DNA from: Candidatus Sumerlaeota bacterium
Lineage (GTDB): Bacteria; Sumerlaeota; Sumerlaeia; SLMS01
Assembly (NCBI GenBank): GCA_020850785.1
Contig: JADZDZ010000301.1
Coordinates: forward strand, 1 to 8,958
Reading direction: 5' to 3'
DNA: 8,958 bases
Position numbers and translations under genes: made by a program. Below are positions 1 through 6,319 of this stretch, in pieces (position 1 is the stretch's first letter; each line of letters begins with the position of its first letter). The notes beneath the pieces were generated by a model. The model searched no databases and was not told the DNA's origin. It worked only from the letters and a program-made list of their open reading frames with translations.

Positions 1-276
1 ATCGATGAACTCAATCAACTTCAACGAAAGCGGCGTTCCCGCGTTTTCGTTTCCATGAATCGTTGCCAGAATGAGGATCGTTTCCGGCCCCTTCCCCAGC
101 GTGACCATGCGGATGGGACGCCCATCCACGGATTTTCCGATCTCCTCGCCGCGTGCGCGCAGCGGATCGACGCGCAGATACTCCGGCCCGGTGCTCGCGC
201 AGGCCACCATCAGCATCGCGATGGCCGCCAGACAGAACAGGCCGAAACGAATTCCTCCACGCCGTGCGCTGATCAA
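1..276 (-). CDS. M14 zinc carboxypeptidase family lipoprotein, N-terminal part (runs off left edge)
   Basis: The first 92 codons are in the window. The frame opens with a TTG at 276-274 and is still open at base 1. Residues 2-10 are basic (ISARRGGIR), residues 11-25 are hydrophobic, and LMVAC ends at Cys26, so this reads as a lipoprotein signal peptide with a slightly unusual Met at position -3. The mature part has GKSVDGRPI (47-55) and then ILILATIHGNENAG (67-80). The HxxE of HGNE (His74, Glu77) is the first half of the M14 zinc site. The nearest family members I recognise are MpaA-like murein-peptide amidases, which cleave the gamma-D-Glu/diaminopimelate bond. E. coli MpaA is cytoplasmic, whereas this copy should be exported. 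The TTG start is chosen because GGAGG lies 4 bases upstream and because later in-frame ATGs would destroy the signal peptide. It overlaps the pyk stop by 4 bases, so the two genes are probably co-translated. The second zinc His and the catalytic Glu lie outside the window, so activity and substrate are inferred. Confidence 0.8.
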   Translation of the reverse strand, partial: MISARRGGIRFGLFCLAAIAMLMVACASTGPEYLRVDPLRARGEEIGKSVDGRPIRMVTLGKGPETILILATIHGNENAGTPLSLKLIEFID

Positions 277-1742
277 CTGACCTCCACCACCCGCAGGTAA
301 TTCGTGTGGCGTGTTTTTCCGATGGGAACGCCGCCCAGCACGACCACGCGCTCCCCCGCGCTGACAAGTCCGTTATCCTTCGCGACGCGCACGGTTTCCT
401 TCACCAGCGCATCGGTGTTGCTGATGGCGAGTTCCTCCGTGGTGAGCTCGCGCATCAGGCGCGGCGTCACGCCCCAGGCAAGGCACATCCAACGCAGGGC
501 TGCGGGATCGGTCGAGCACGCAAGGATCGGCATCGACGGCTTGTAGCGCGACACATGGAAGGCGCTGTAGCCAGTCTGCGTGGGAACAAGGATATGATGC
601 GCGCGCAGTTGTTCCGCAACCTGCACCGCAGAGTGGCAAATCTTGTTTGTGGTGTTCGGCGTGCCCCCCTCTTCATCCACGTCGTGGAAATCGCGCGTCG
701 GCTTCAGGTCGCGCTCCGCCTCCCAGGCAATGTTGTTCATCACCTGCACCGCATCCACGGGATATTCCCCCGCAGCGGTTTCGCCGGAAAGCATCACCGC
801 ATCGGTGCCATCCATGATGGCGTTGTAGACGTCGCTCGCCTCCGCGCGCGTGGGGCGCGGGCAGGTCGTCATCGATTCAAGCATCTGCGTCGCGGTGATG
901 ACGGGTTTTGCCAGGCGATTGCACAGGCGGATGATGCGCTTCTGGATCGCGGGCACCTGCTCCAGCCAAAGCTCAATTCCCAAGTCGCCGCGTGCAACCA
1001 TGGCGCCATCCGCCGCGCGGATGATTTCCTCCAACCGCTCGACGGCTTCCTTCTTTTCAATCTTAACCAGCAGCGGCGCCACGCGGCCAAAGCTCTTCAT
1101 CGCCTCCCGCGCCATCACAAGGTCATCGGGTGAGCGCACGAAGCTGAGCGCCACCATGTCGGCCCCGTTCGCCAGCGCAAAGCGCAGGTCCTCCCGATCC
1201 TTCTCCGTCAGCGCGGGGATCGGCAGCTTCGTGTCCGGCAGGTTCACACCCTTGCGCGACTTCAGCACGCCGCCGTTCACCACCACGCAATGCACATCCG
1301 CGCCCGCAACATTCTCCACGCCGAAGTGCAGGCGTCCGTCATCCAGCAGGATGCTGTCGCCCGCCTTGGCCACCTCGTGGAAGCCGGCGAAATTCACGCT
1401 GAAACGATTGCCGGTGCCATCCGCCGCCTCGGAAGTGAGCGTCACCTTCTCGCCTTCCGCCAGCTTCGCTTCGCCCCCCTTGATTTCACCGAGGCGCAGC
1501 TTCGGCCCGCACAGGTCCGCAAGAATGGCCAGCGGTCGCCTGATCTCCTCCGAGACCTCGCGAATCAGCGTAATCCGCGCAAGGTGTTCGGGATGCGTGC
1601 CGTGGCTGAAGTTGAGACGAAAAACATCGGCCCCCGCATTCGCCAACGCGCGAATCGTGTTTCTATCTGACGACGAAGGGCCGAGCGTGCAGACGATCTT
1701 GGTGCGGACGGATGCCGCGGCGCGGTTCGGGTGGCGGAGCAT
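273..1742 (-). CDS. pyk: Pyruvate kinase
   Basis: This enzyme makes pyruvate and ATP from phosphoenolpyruvate and ADP in the last step of glycolysis, in the cytoplasm. The product is 489 aa, close to the usual 470-480. Visible motifs are RTKIVCTLGP (13-22), FRLNFSHG with substrate Arg42 (41-48), the ADLCGPKLR strand (75-83), the B domain roughly 88-175, LVKIEK with catalytic Lys227 and metal ligand Glu229, MVARGDLGIE with metal ligand Asp253, KPVITATQMLESM (279-291), and PRPTRAEASD (295-304) followed by DGTDAVMLSGETAAGEYP. The C-terminal domain from about 360 is complete. Lys81 in GPKLR occupies the position that is Glu in potassium-dependent enzymes, so potassium independence is predicted. 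The frame stays open upstream to 2045, but that part is antisense to the next gene and has no kinase similarity. The ATG at 1742 is chosen because it lies just before the conserved N-terminus. Its ribosome site is poor (GGGA about 2 bases upstream). The gene is transcribed divergently from the glycosyltransferase gene and overlaps the M14 gene. Confidence 0.96.
   Translation of the reverse strand: MLRHPNRAAASVRTKIVCTLGPSSSDRNTIRALANAGADVFRLNFSHGTHPEHLARITLIREVSEEIRRPLAILADLCGPKLRLGEIKGGEAKLAEGEKVTLTSEAADGTGNRFSVNFAGFHEVAKAGDSILLDDGRLHFGVENVAGADVHCVVVNGGVLKSRKGVNLPDTKLPIPALTEKDREDLRFALANGADMVALSFVRSPDDLVMAREAMKSFGRVAPLLVKIEKKEAVERLEEIIRAADGAMVARGDLGIELWLEQVPAIQKRIIRLCNRLAKPVITATQMLESMTTCPRPTRAEASDVYNAIMDGTDAVMLSGETAAGEYPVDAVQVMNNIAWEAERDLKPTRDFHDVDEEGGTPNTTNKICHSAVQVAEQLRAHHILVPTQTGYSAFHVSRYKPSMPILACSTDPAALRWMCLAWGVTPRLMRELTTEELAISNTDALVKETVRVAKDNGLVSAGERVVVLGGVPIGKTRHTNYLRVVEVS
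281..285 (-). promoter_or_regulatory. Ribosome binding site of the M14 lipoprotein gene
   Basis: On the minus strand GGAGG sits inside the last codons of pyk, 4 bases before the TTG at 276. It supports the non-ATG start and translational coupling to pyk. Confidence 0.6.
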
Positions 1743-1874
1743 TTCCCATTTGATGCGGTGCTGCGTACTGCCGGGCAATAGGGAACGGCAGTCCTTGCAC
1801 CCGGTCCCCGTGAATTTCCTTTTTCTGCGGGAACCACTTGCGTAAGGTTGTCGCATCCCCAAGGTTCGATAAAG
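1743..1874. promoter_or_regulatory. Divergent intergenic region between pyk and the glycosyltransferase gene
   Basis: These 132 bases separate two divergent coding regions and should hold the promoters of both. I found no convincing -35/-10 pair on either strand. Poor matches such as TTGCAC at 1795-1800 lack a partner at the right spacing. The only clear structure is the dyad at 1767-1792. The part nearer the glycosyltransferase gene is locally T-rich (1814-1825). Confidence 0.5.
1767..1792. repeat. Perfect 7-bp inverted repeat with a 12-base spacer in the divergent region
   Basis: ACTGCCG at 1767-1773 is mirrored by CGGCAGT at 1786-1792, with 1774-1785 between the arms. It lies 25 bases upstream of the pyk start and about 80 bases upstream of the glycosyltransferase start. 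It could be an operator half-site pair or a small hairpin in the pyk leader. One 7-bp dyad can arise by chance in GC-rich DNA, so the function is only suggested. Confidence 0.35.
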
Positions 1875-3131
1875 ATGCGAGTCCTTCTGCTGCTCGATGA
1901 TTATCAAGTCACCCCCTTTTCGGAGGCGGTGCTGGATCATTGCGAACGCTGGAAGCCGATTCGGCAGTTGGTAATGTCCTGCGTGGCGTTCGGACCGCCG
2001 GGGCCGCTGGAGGACCGCCTGCGAAAGGTTGGCGTCGGCACGCAATCAGTGACCGCAAGCAGCATTCGCGACGTGCTGAACCTCAAGAAGGCAGGCGATG
2101 GGTTCCTTTACCGCCGGGACCGTCCGGACCTTGTCCTTGCCTTCTGCCGCTGGCCCGCGATGGAGGCGCGCCTCTTTCACGGTGGAAATCCCTACGTGCC
2201 GATGGTCCTCAGCACTTGCGATGACGGAAAGGCTTCGGCGCAGTCGTTCGCAGTCCGCATGGCCGCGACGTTTTGGGAACGCCGCACGCGCGACCGCATT
2301 CGCAGGATCGTCGTGCCGACCATGCGCGCGAAGAAGGCGCTGCTGGCGCGGGGAATTTCCGAGGACAGCATTACGCGCATCGCACCCGGCGTGAATGCCG
2401 TGGAGGCGTATCCGCTGCCGGATCACAAGCGCGACCGCTATCGCATGCTGATGGGATTGGGGCACGACGTGCCGCTGGTCGTCAGTGTCTGCCCGCTGGA
2501 CGATCCCACTATTGATGATCTGATCGCGATCATGCAATCCGTGACGAGGCAGCTTCCCGACGCGCGGCTCTTCATCTTCGGCGAAAGCTCCCGGCGCGAG
2601 GCCGTGCGGGAGAAGATCGACAAGGCCGCCCTTTCCTCCTCCATCACGCTCATTGGAGCGATGTCCACAATCCATGCAAAGATTTTCTCCGCTGCGGACG
2701 TGGCGCTCCACACAACGGCGGATGGCAACGGCTACACACTCATCGCGGAGGCCCAGGCTTGCGAGACCGCCGTCGTCGCCTATCGCAACACGTCCGCCGA
2801 AGAGTTGATTATCGACGGACAGACGGGCCTTCTGGTGGAGCGCGGCAACCACGCGAAGGCGGCGGAGGCCGTGGTCGCGCTGCTGAATGACCACGATCGC
2901 CGGAAAACGCTCGGAGCGGATGCGCGCGCATTCGTTCTGGAGCATCATGAGGCCACAAACAGCGCGGAAAAATACGTTCGGCTCTGGCAGGAGGTCGCAC
3001 CGGATGCCGATTGGAAAACCACCACTGGTTCCATTTCACTGCAGGAATTGAATGAGATCAAGGAAGACGCGGAATCGCGCATGCGCACTCCCCTGCCGGC
3101 AAAGCGCAGCGGGCTGGGCAAGTTGTCTTGA
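1875..3131 (+). CDS. GT4-like glycosyltransferase with an atypical donor site
   Basis: The product is 418 aa with a GT-B layout: an N-terminal Rossmann-like half (about 1-185), a hinge with IAPGVN (169-174), and a C-terminal half (about 198-345). GT4-type signals are RIVVPTMRAKKALLARGI (144-161), LIGAMSTIHAKIFSAADVALHT (259-280), AEAQACETAVVAYR (291-304) and SAEELIIDGQTGLLVERG (307-324). Such enzymes move a sugar from a nucleotide donor to a lipid, glycan or other acceptor at the inner face of the membrane. No signal peptide or membrane segment is seen. Two usual donor-site features are missing. The strand after the hinge reads VVSVCPLDDPT, without the Arg and Lys of GRLxxxKG. The EX7E motif reads DGNGYTLIAE, without the first Glu. 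A hydrophilic tail follows (375-418). The ATG at 1875 is chosen over a TTG at 1848 because AAGG lies 11 bases upstream and the protein then starts directly on the first beta strand. The substrate cannot be told. The rlmD gene follows after 42 bases. Confidence 0.8.
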   Translation: MRVLLLLDDYQVTPFSEAVLDHCERWKPIRQLVMSCVAFGPPGPLEDRLRKVGVGTQSVTASSIRDVLNLKKAGDGFLYRRDRPDLVLAFCRWPAMEARLFHGGNPYVPMVLSTCDDGKASAQSFAVRMAATFWERRTRDRIRRIVVPTMRAKKALLARGISEDSITRIAPGVNAVEAYPLPDHKRDRYRMLMGLGHDVPLVVSVCPLDDPTIDDLIAIMQSVTRQLPDARLFIFGESSRREAVREKIDKAALSSSITLIGAMSTIHAKIFSAADVALHTTADGNGYTLIAEAQACETAVVAYRNTSAEELIIDGQTGLLVERGNHAKAAEAVVALLNDHDRRKTLGADARAFVLEHHEATNSAEKYVRLWQEVAPDADWKTTTGSISLQELNEIKEDAESRMRTPLPAKRSGLGKLS

Positions 3132-3173
3132 CCTGATTCCCCGCGGCTTCATCGTTTTGCGCAGGCATCATCC

Positions 3174-4577
3174 GTGACGTCCAACGCAACAGACCAACAG
3201 CAACGTCCGCCGCGCCCCAAAAAGGGGGAGGCCGTGGAGGTCGCATTCGACGCGCTCGCCTTCGGCGGTGCCGCACTGGGACGCCGCGAAGGCTTCGTGA
3301 TCTTCACAAAGTACGCCGCACCCGGCGACCGCGCCAAAGTTCGCATCCACCATGCCAAGAAGAACTACGGCGAAGGGGAGTTGGTGGAACTGTTGCAGCC
3401 CTCGCCGGACCGCATCGCCCCGGTCTGTCCCCTGTTCACGCATTGCGGTGGTTGTTCCTGGCAGCATCTTCCCATCGAAGTGCAGCGCGCCTGGAAGGAA
3501 CGCATCGTGCGCGATTCCCTGCGCGCGATTCCCGGCGGCGAAGCCATCACGCTGCATCCGCTGGTGGCCAGCCCGGACACCTGGCGTTACCGCAACAAGA
3601 TGGAATTCACCTTCGCGCGCTGGCCGAACGGCAGGCTCGTCGCGGGATTTCATCGGCCGGACAATTGGCGCGAAATTCTGGACGTGGAAAAATGCTGGCT
3701 CGCGCCGGAGCCGGTGGAGCGCATTCTGCGCGCCGCCGTCGATGAGGGCGTTCGCCAGAACCTGACCGCCTGGAATCCGAAGACCCACGAGGGGACGCTG
3801 CGCCAACTCGTCGTGCGGCACAGCGTCGCAGAGGATGGCTTCCTTGCGCTGATCCTCACCGGTGATCGCGCGTTCGACTTCGGGAGCTTCGCGGATGCAC
3901 TGATGCGCGCGGAACCGCGCTTGAAGGGGATCGCCTGGGGACTGAACGCCGGGCAGAGCGATGTGGCCCGCGCCAGCGACGTGCTGGAAACGCGCGGCGC
4001 CGACACGCTGGAGGAAAAGCTCGACGACTTCACCTTCCGCGTCTCCCTCGCCTCATTCTTCCAGACGAACACGCGCGGAGCCGCGAAGCTTTACCGCATC
4101 GTGCGCGATTCGCTTGAACTGACCGGGAAGGAGAGGCTGCTGGACGCCTACTGCGGCACCGGCACCATCGGAATTTTCTGCGCCAGCGGCGCGCGGGAGG
4201 TCTATGGCATCGAGTTGGTTCAGGATGCCATCCACGATGCGCGCGAGAACGCCGCGCGCAACGGCCTGCGCAACACGATGTTCATGGCCGGGGACATGCG
4301 CCTGGCGCTTCCCGCCATGATGAACGCCATCGAAGGCCGCATCGACCGCCTTGTGGTTGATCCGCCCCGCGGCGGGATGGAGCGCAAGGCGCTCGATCAA
4401 CTGCTTGCGCTTCGTGCCCCGCGTATTGCGTATGTTTCATGCAACCCAACAACGATGGCACGCGACCTTGTTCCCGCAATTGAATCAGGCTACGCCGTTG
4501 AGTGCGTCACGCCCGTGGACATGTTTCCACAAACCTATCACGTTGAGTGCGTCGCAAAGCTGACCCTGAGGCAATGA
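3174..4577 (+). CDS. rlmD: RNA (uracil-5)-methyltransferase, TrmA/RlmD family with a 4Fe-4S site
   Basis: This enzyme methylates C5 of a uridine in RNA (23S rRNA in RlmD-type enzymes) using S-adenosylmethionine. The product is 467 aa. An N-terminal TRAM RNA-binding domain spans about 16-74. Iron-sulfur cysteines are Cys85, Cys91 and Cys94 in CPLFTHCGGC, plus Cys174 in DVEKCW, with the same spacing as RlmD. The substrate-side loop SFFQTNT is at 295-301, the AdoMet motif is LLDAYCGTGTIGIF (322-335), DPPRGG is at 396-401, the nucleophile is Cys423 in YVSCNPTTMARDL, and the C-terminal DMFPQTYHVE ends at Glu458, the likely base. All key residues are present. The start is a GTG with only a weak upstream CAGG. 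No better start is available before the TRAM domain. The gene lies 42 bases after the glycosyltransferase gene, and its TGA overlaps the ATG of the export permease. Family membership is firm. The exact target (U1939, U747 or tRNA U54) cannot be read from the sequence. Confidence 0.94.
   Translation: MTSNATDQQQRPPRPKKGEAVEVAFDALAFGGAALGRREGFVIFTKYAAPGDRAKVRIHHAKKNYGEGELVELLQPSPDRIAPVCPLFTHCGGCSWQHLPIEVQRAWKERIVRDSLRAIPGGEAITLHPLVASPDTWRYRNKMEFTFARWPNGRLVAGFHRPDNWREILDVEKCWLAPEPVERILRAAVDEGVRQNLTAWNPKTHEGTLRQLVVRHSVAEDGFLALILTGDRAFDFGSFADALMRAEPRLKGIAWGLNAGQSDVARASDVLETRGADTLEEKLDDFTFRVSLASFFQTNTRGAAKLYRIVRDSLELTGKERLLDAYCGTGTIGIFCASGAREVYGIELVQDAIHDARENAARNGLRNTMFMAGDMRLALPAMMNAIEGRIDRLVVDPPRGGMERKALDQLLALRAPRIAYVSCNPTTMARDLVPAIESGYAVECVTPVDMFPQTYHVECVAKLTLRQ
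4496..4553 (+). repeat. Two 13-base direct repeats inside the 3' end of rlmD
   Basis: CGTTGAGTGCGTC occurs at 4496-4508 and again at 4541-4553, 45 bases apart and in the same reading frame. Both copies encode VECV (442-445 and 457-460). The second belongs to the conserved C-terminal HVE motif. It is probably coincidental codon reuse. Confidence 0.6.
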
Positions 4578-5416
4578 TCCGCGAACTCATCAAGCACCGG
4601 GAATTGGTTTTCACGCTCGTGAAGCGCGACCTGAAGGTGCGCTACAAGGCATCCGCCCTTGGCTTTCTGTGGAGCTTCGGCAAGCCGCTCTTCCTGATGA
4701 TCATCATGACGGCGGTCTTTTCCCACATCGTCGGCATCAGGACGGAAATTCCCTACACGCTGCATATCCTGACGGCGCTGCTGCCGTGGTTGTTCCTGCA
4801 GGGGGCGATTTTCGAAGCGCAGAATTCCATCCTCGCAAACGCCAACGTGGTGAAGAAGGTTTATCTGCCAACCGCCGCCTTTCCCACCGCAGCGGTGCTC
4901 AGCAATCTGATCCACCTGCTGCTCGCGATGGTGATTCTGTTCTGCTTCATCGGCGGCTTTGCCTTCTTCTACGGCCCACAGCTTCTCCCCGGCTGGGAGA
5001 TTATTTTTCTCCCGTTCCTGATTCTACTGCAAACACTGATGCTGCTCGGCATCGCCTACATTGTGGCGTCGCTCAATGTCTTCTATCGCGATGTGGGCTC
5101 CATCGCGGAAATCGTCGTGCTCGCATGGTTCTATCTGACGCCCGTCATTTACTCGATCCAGAAGGCCCGCGACCAGCTCAAGAGCATCACCGACTCCGAC
5201 ATCGTCTATTATTTGTACCTCTGCAATCCCATGACGCCCATCATTGTCGGCTATCGGCGCGTGCTTTACGGGCACTATTTGCGCGAGGTCCCCGAAGTCT
5301 ACGACAGCACGCTGCTGACGGGACTTCTGGTCTCGACAGTGTTCACGGCCCTCGTGCTACTGATCGGCACGAAGCTGTTCGCGAAGCTCTCGCGGCGCTT
5401 CGCTGACGAATTGTAA
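4574..5416 (+). CDS. ABC-2 type polysaccharide/lipid-glycan export permease (Wzm/TagG family)
   Basis: This is an inner-membrane subunit of an ABC exporter that moves a lipid-linked glycan across the membrane, powered by a separate Wzt/TagH-type ATPase. The product is 280 aa, the usual length. Family signals are VKRDLKVRYKASALGFLW (16-33), PLF at 38-40 leading into the first membrane segment, NANVVKKVYLPT (89-100), NVFYRDVGSIAEIV (168-181), FYLTPVIYSI (186-195) and NPMTPIIVGYRRVL (218-231). About six hydrophobic segments are visible, near 34-54, 64-80, 106-130, 143-167, 177-195 and 249-268. The ATG at 4574 is chosen because it overlaps the rlmD stop (ATGA), a common coupling arrangement. A GTG at 4547 in the same frame would add nine residues and has no ribosome site. 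No ATPase gene is adjacent: the next gene is rlpA. The glycosyltransferase two genes upstream may share the glycan pathway, which is inference from position. Confidence 0.92.
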   Translation: MIRELIKHRELVFTLVKRDLKVRYKASALGFLWSFGKPLFLMIIMTAVFSHIVGIRTEIPYTLHILTALLPWLFLQGAIFEAQNSILANANVVKKVYLPTAAFPTAAVLSNLIHLLLAMVILFCFIGGFAFFYGPQLLPGWEIIFLPFLILLQTLMLLGIAYIVASLNVFYRDVGSIAEIVVLAWFYLTPVIYSIQKARDQLKSITDSDIVYYLYLCNPMTPIIVGYRRVLYGHYLREVPEVYDSTLLTGLLVSTVFTALVLLIGTKLFAKLSRRFADEL

Positions 5417-5419
5417 GCC

Positions 5420-5425
5420 GAGGAG
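5420..5425 (+). promoter_or_regulatory. Ribosome binding site of rlpA
   Basis: GAGGAG lies 7 bases before the ATG at 5433. It is the strongest Shine-Dalgarno sequence in the window and fixes the rlpA start. Confidence 0.75.
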
Positions 5426-5432
5426 CCCCTTC

Positions 5433-5840
5433 ATGCGCCCAGTCCTGCTCTGTTCCCTTTTGCTCGCTTCAAGCCTCATCGCCGGATGCTCCACCAACGG
5501 CGCGGCGGCAAAGCCCGTGAATACCATCGTTGCCACGCAGCAGAATTACAATGCGCGCGGCACGGCGTCCTACTACGGCCCCGGATTCGACGGCAAGAAA
5601 ACCGCAAATGGCGAAACCTTCCGCAAGGATGCCATGACCGCCGCCCACAAGGACCTTCCCTTCAATACGAAAGTCCGCGTCATGAATTTGAAGAACGGGA
5701 AATGGGTCGTCGTCCGCATCAACGACCGCTTCGGCGGGAAGAAGGGGCGCATCATCGACCTCAGCGAGGGCGCCTTCAAGCAGATCGCGGACCTGAAGGA
5801 AGGCGTGATCAACGTGGAAATAAAACAAGTGGGGAATTGA
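5433..5840 (+). CDS. rlpA: RlpA-like septal-ring lipoprotein (double-psi beta-barrel)
   Basis: The product is 135 aa. Residues 1-18 form a lipoprotein signal peptide with LIAGC and lipid-accepting Cys19. After a linker of about 22 residues the double-psi barrel fills 42-133. Its motifs are GTASYYGPGFDGKKTANGE (43-61), MTAAHKDLPFNTKVRV (68-83), NLKNGKWVVVRINDR (85-99) and GRIIDLSEGAF (105-115). RlpA proteins sit on the inner face of the outer membrane at the division septum. The Pseudomonas enzyme is a lytic transglycosylase that cuts peptidoglycan strands lacking stem peptides. Candidate catalytic residues Glu61 and Asp98 are present. Two features are odd. There is no C-terminal SPOR domain, so the usual way of binding denuded septal glycan is missing. 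The usual DRGPF turn reads DRFGGKK. The gene starts 16 bases after the permease stop and is the last of the plus-strand run. It ends 22 bases from the converging YhcH-family gene. Confidence 0.93.
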   Translation: MRPVLLCSLLLASSLIAGCSTNGAAAKPVNTIVATQQNYNARGTASYYGPGFDGKKTANGETFRKDAMTAAHKDLPFNTKVRVMNLKNGKWVVVRINDRFGGKKGRIIDLSEGAFKQIADLKEGVINVEIKQVGN

Positions 5841-5862
5841 CGCGTCCCCGCCCGCGCAGCTT

Positions 5863-6318
5863 TCACGCGATCCGAATCTTCATCACCACTTTCTTAACGT
5901 GCGCATGGCCCATCAGGCGAATGCCCGGCTCATGCGCGTCGTCGGGAAAGAACACCGTGAACAATCCCGCCGTCACTTCGCACGGCGTGAAGGCCTGCGG
6001 CTGCTCGAAGAACATCACGTCCTTCTCTTCGTCGTAGTCGTTGGCGACCTCCAGATCACCCGCAGGCCGCCATCCCATGATCTCCCCGCCATCATGAACG
6101 TACTGGATGTCGATGTACTTCCGGTGCGCCTCGAACTTGCACTTTCCCATGGGCCGCGTGTCGTAGCCCTGCACCAGCGCAAACACGTTGTCACCATCGA
6201 CGTCCACGCGCCCATCCGGCGTGGCGGGATCGAAACGCCGCAGGAATTCAAACGCCGCGTGAAGCCGCGTTCCCGGTTGCGCGTAGAGGTGGGCGTTCTT
6301 CAGGTGATCGATGATCAT
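5863..6318 (-). CDS. YhcH/YjgK/YiaL (TabA, NanQ) family cupin-like protein
   Basis: The product is 151 aa, full length for this family of single-domain beta-barrel, metal-binding proteins. The signature KFEAHRKYIDIQYV (61-74) carries Glu63, His65 and Asp70. A second block, FFPDDAHEPG (123-132), carries His129, and VKKVVMKI (141-148) closes the fold. Known members act on sugars or sugar phenotypes. E. coli YhcH (NanQ) speeds anomer interconversion of sialic acid, EbgC is the small subunit of an evolved beta-galactosidase, and TabA affects biofilms. Which role applies here is unknown, because no sialic acid or galactosidase gene is nearby. The ATG at 6318 follows the aroB TAG with one base between, and GGGG lies 5 bases upstream. 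It is therefore probably translated with the aroB fusion from the hisS run. The stop faces the rlpA stop across 22 bases. Confidence 0.93.
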   Translation of the reverse strand: MIIDHLKNAHLYAQPGTRLHAAFEFLRRFDPATPDGRVDVDGDNVFALVQGYDTRPMGKCKFEAHRKYIDIQYVHDGGEIMGWRPAGDLEVANDYDEEKDVMFFEQPQAFTPCEVTAGLFTVFFPDDAHEPGIRLMGHAHVKKVVMKIRIA

Positions 6319-6319
6319 T

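Noticed and set aside
850..1845. Plus-strand open frame of 331 codons opposite pyk
   Set aside because: It is low-complexity, Ser/Arg/Pro-rich translation typical of the antisense of a GC-rich gene, with no recognisable domain. Pyruvate kinase on the other strand is certain.
1848..1874. TTG start nine codons upstream for the glycosyltransferase
   Set aside because: The AAGG there abuts the TTG with no spacing, and the ATG at 1875 starts directly on the first beta strand.
1743..2045. N-terminal extension of the pyruvate kinase frame by 101 residues
   Set aside because: It is antisense to the start of the glycosyltransferase gene, looks unlike any pyruvate kinase N-terminus, and the conserved kinase sequence begins just after the ATG at 1742.
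2046..2948. Minus-strand open frame of 300 codons opposite the glycosyltransferase gene
   Set aside because: The composition is His/Arg-rich with no domain. The plus strand encodes a coherent GT-B protein.
4547..4573. GTG start for the export permease
   Set aside because: It has no ribosome site. The ATG at 4574 overlaps the rlmD stop and gives the usual family N-terminus.
5841..5869. Bidirectional terminator between the converging rlpA and YhcH-family genes
   Set aside because: Only a weak CGCGT/ACGCG pairing with a 19-base loop and no T-run. It is too poor to call.
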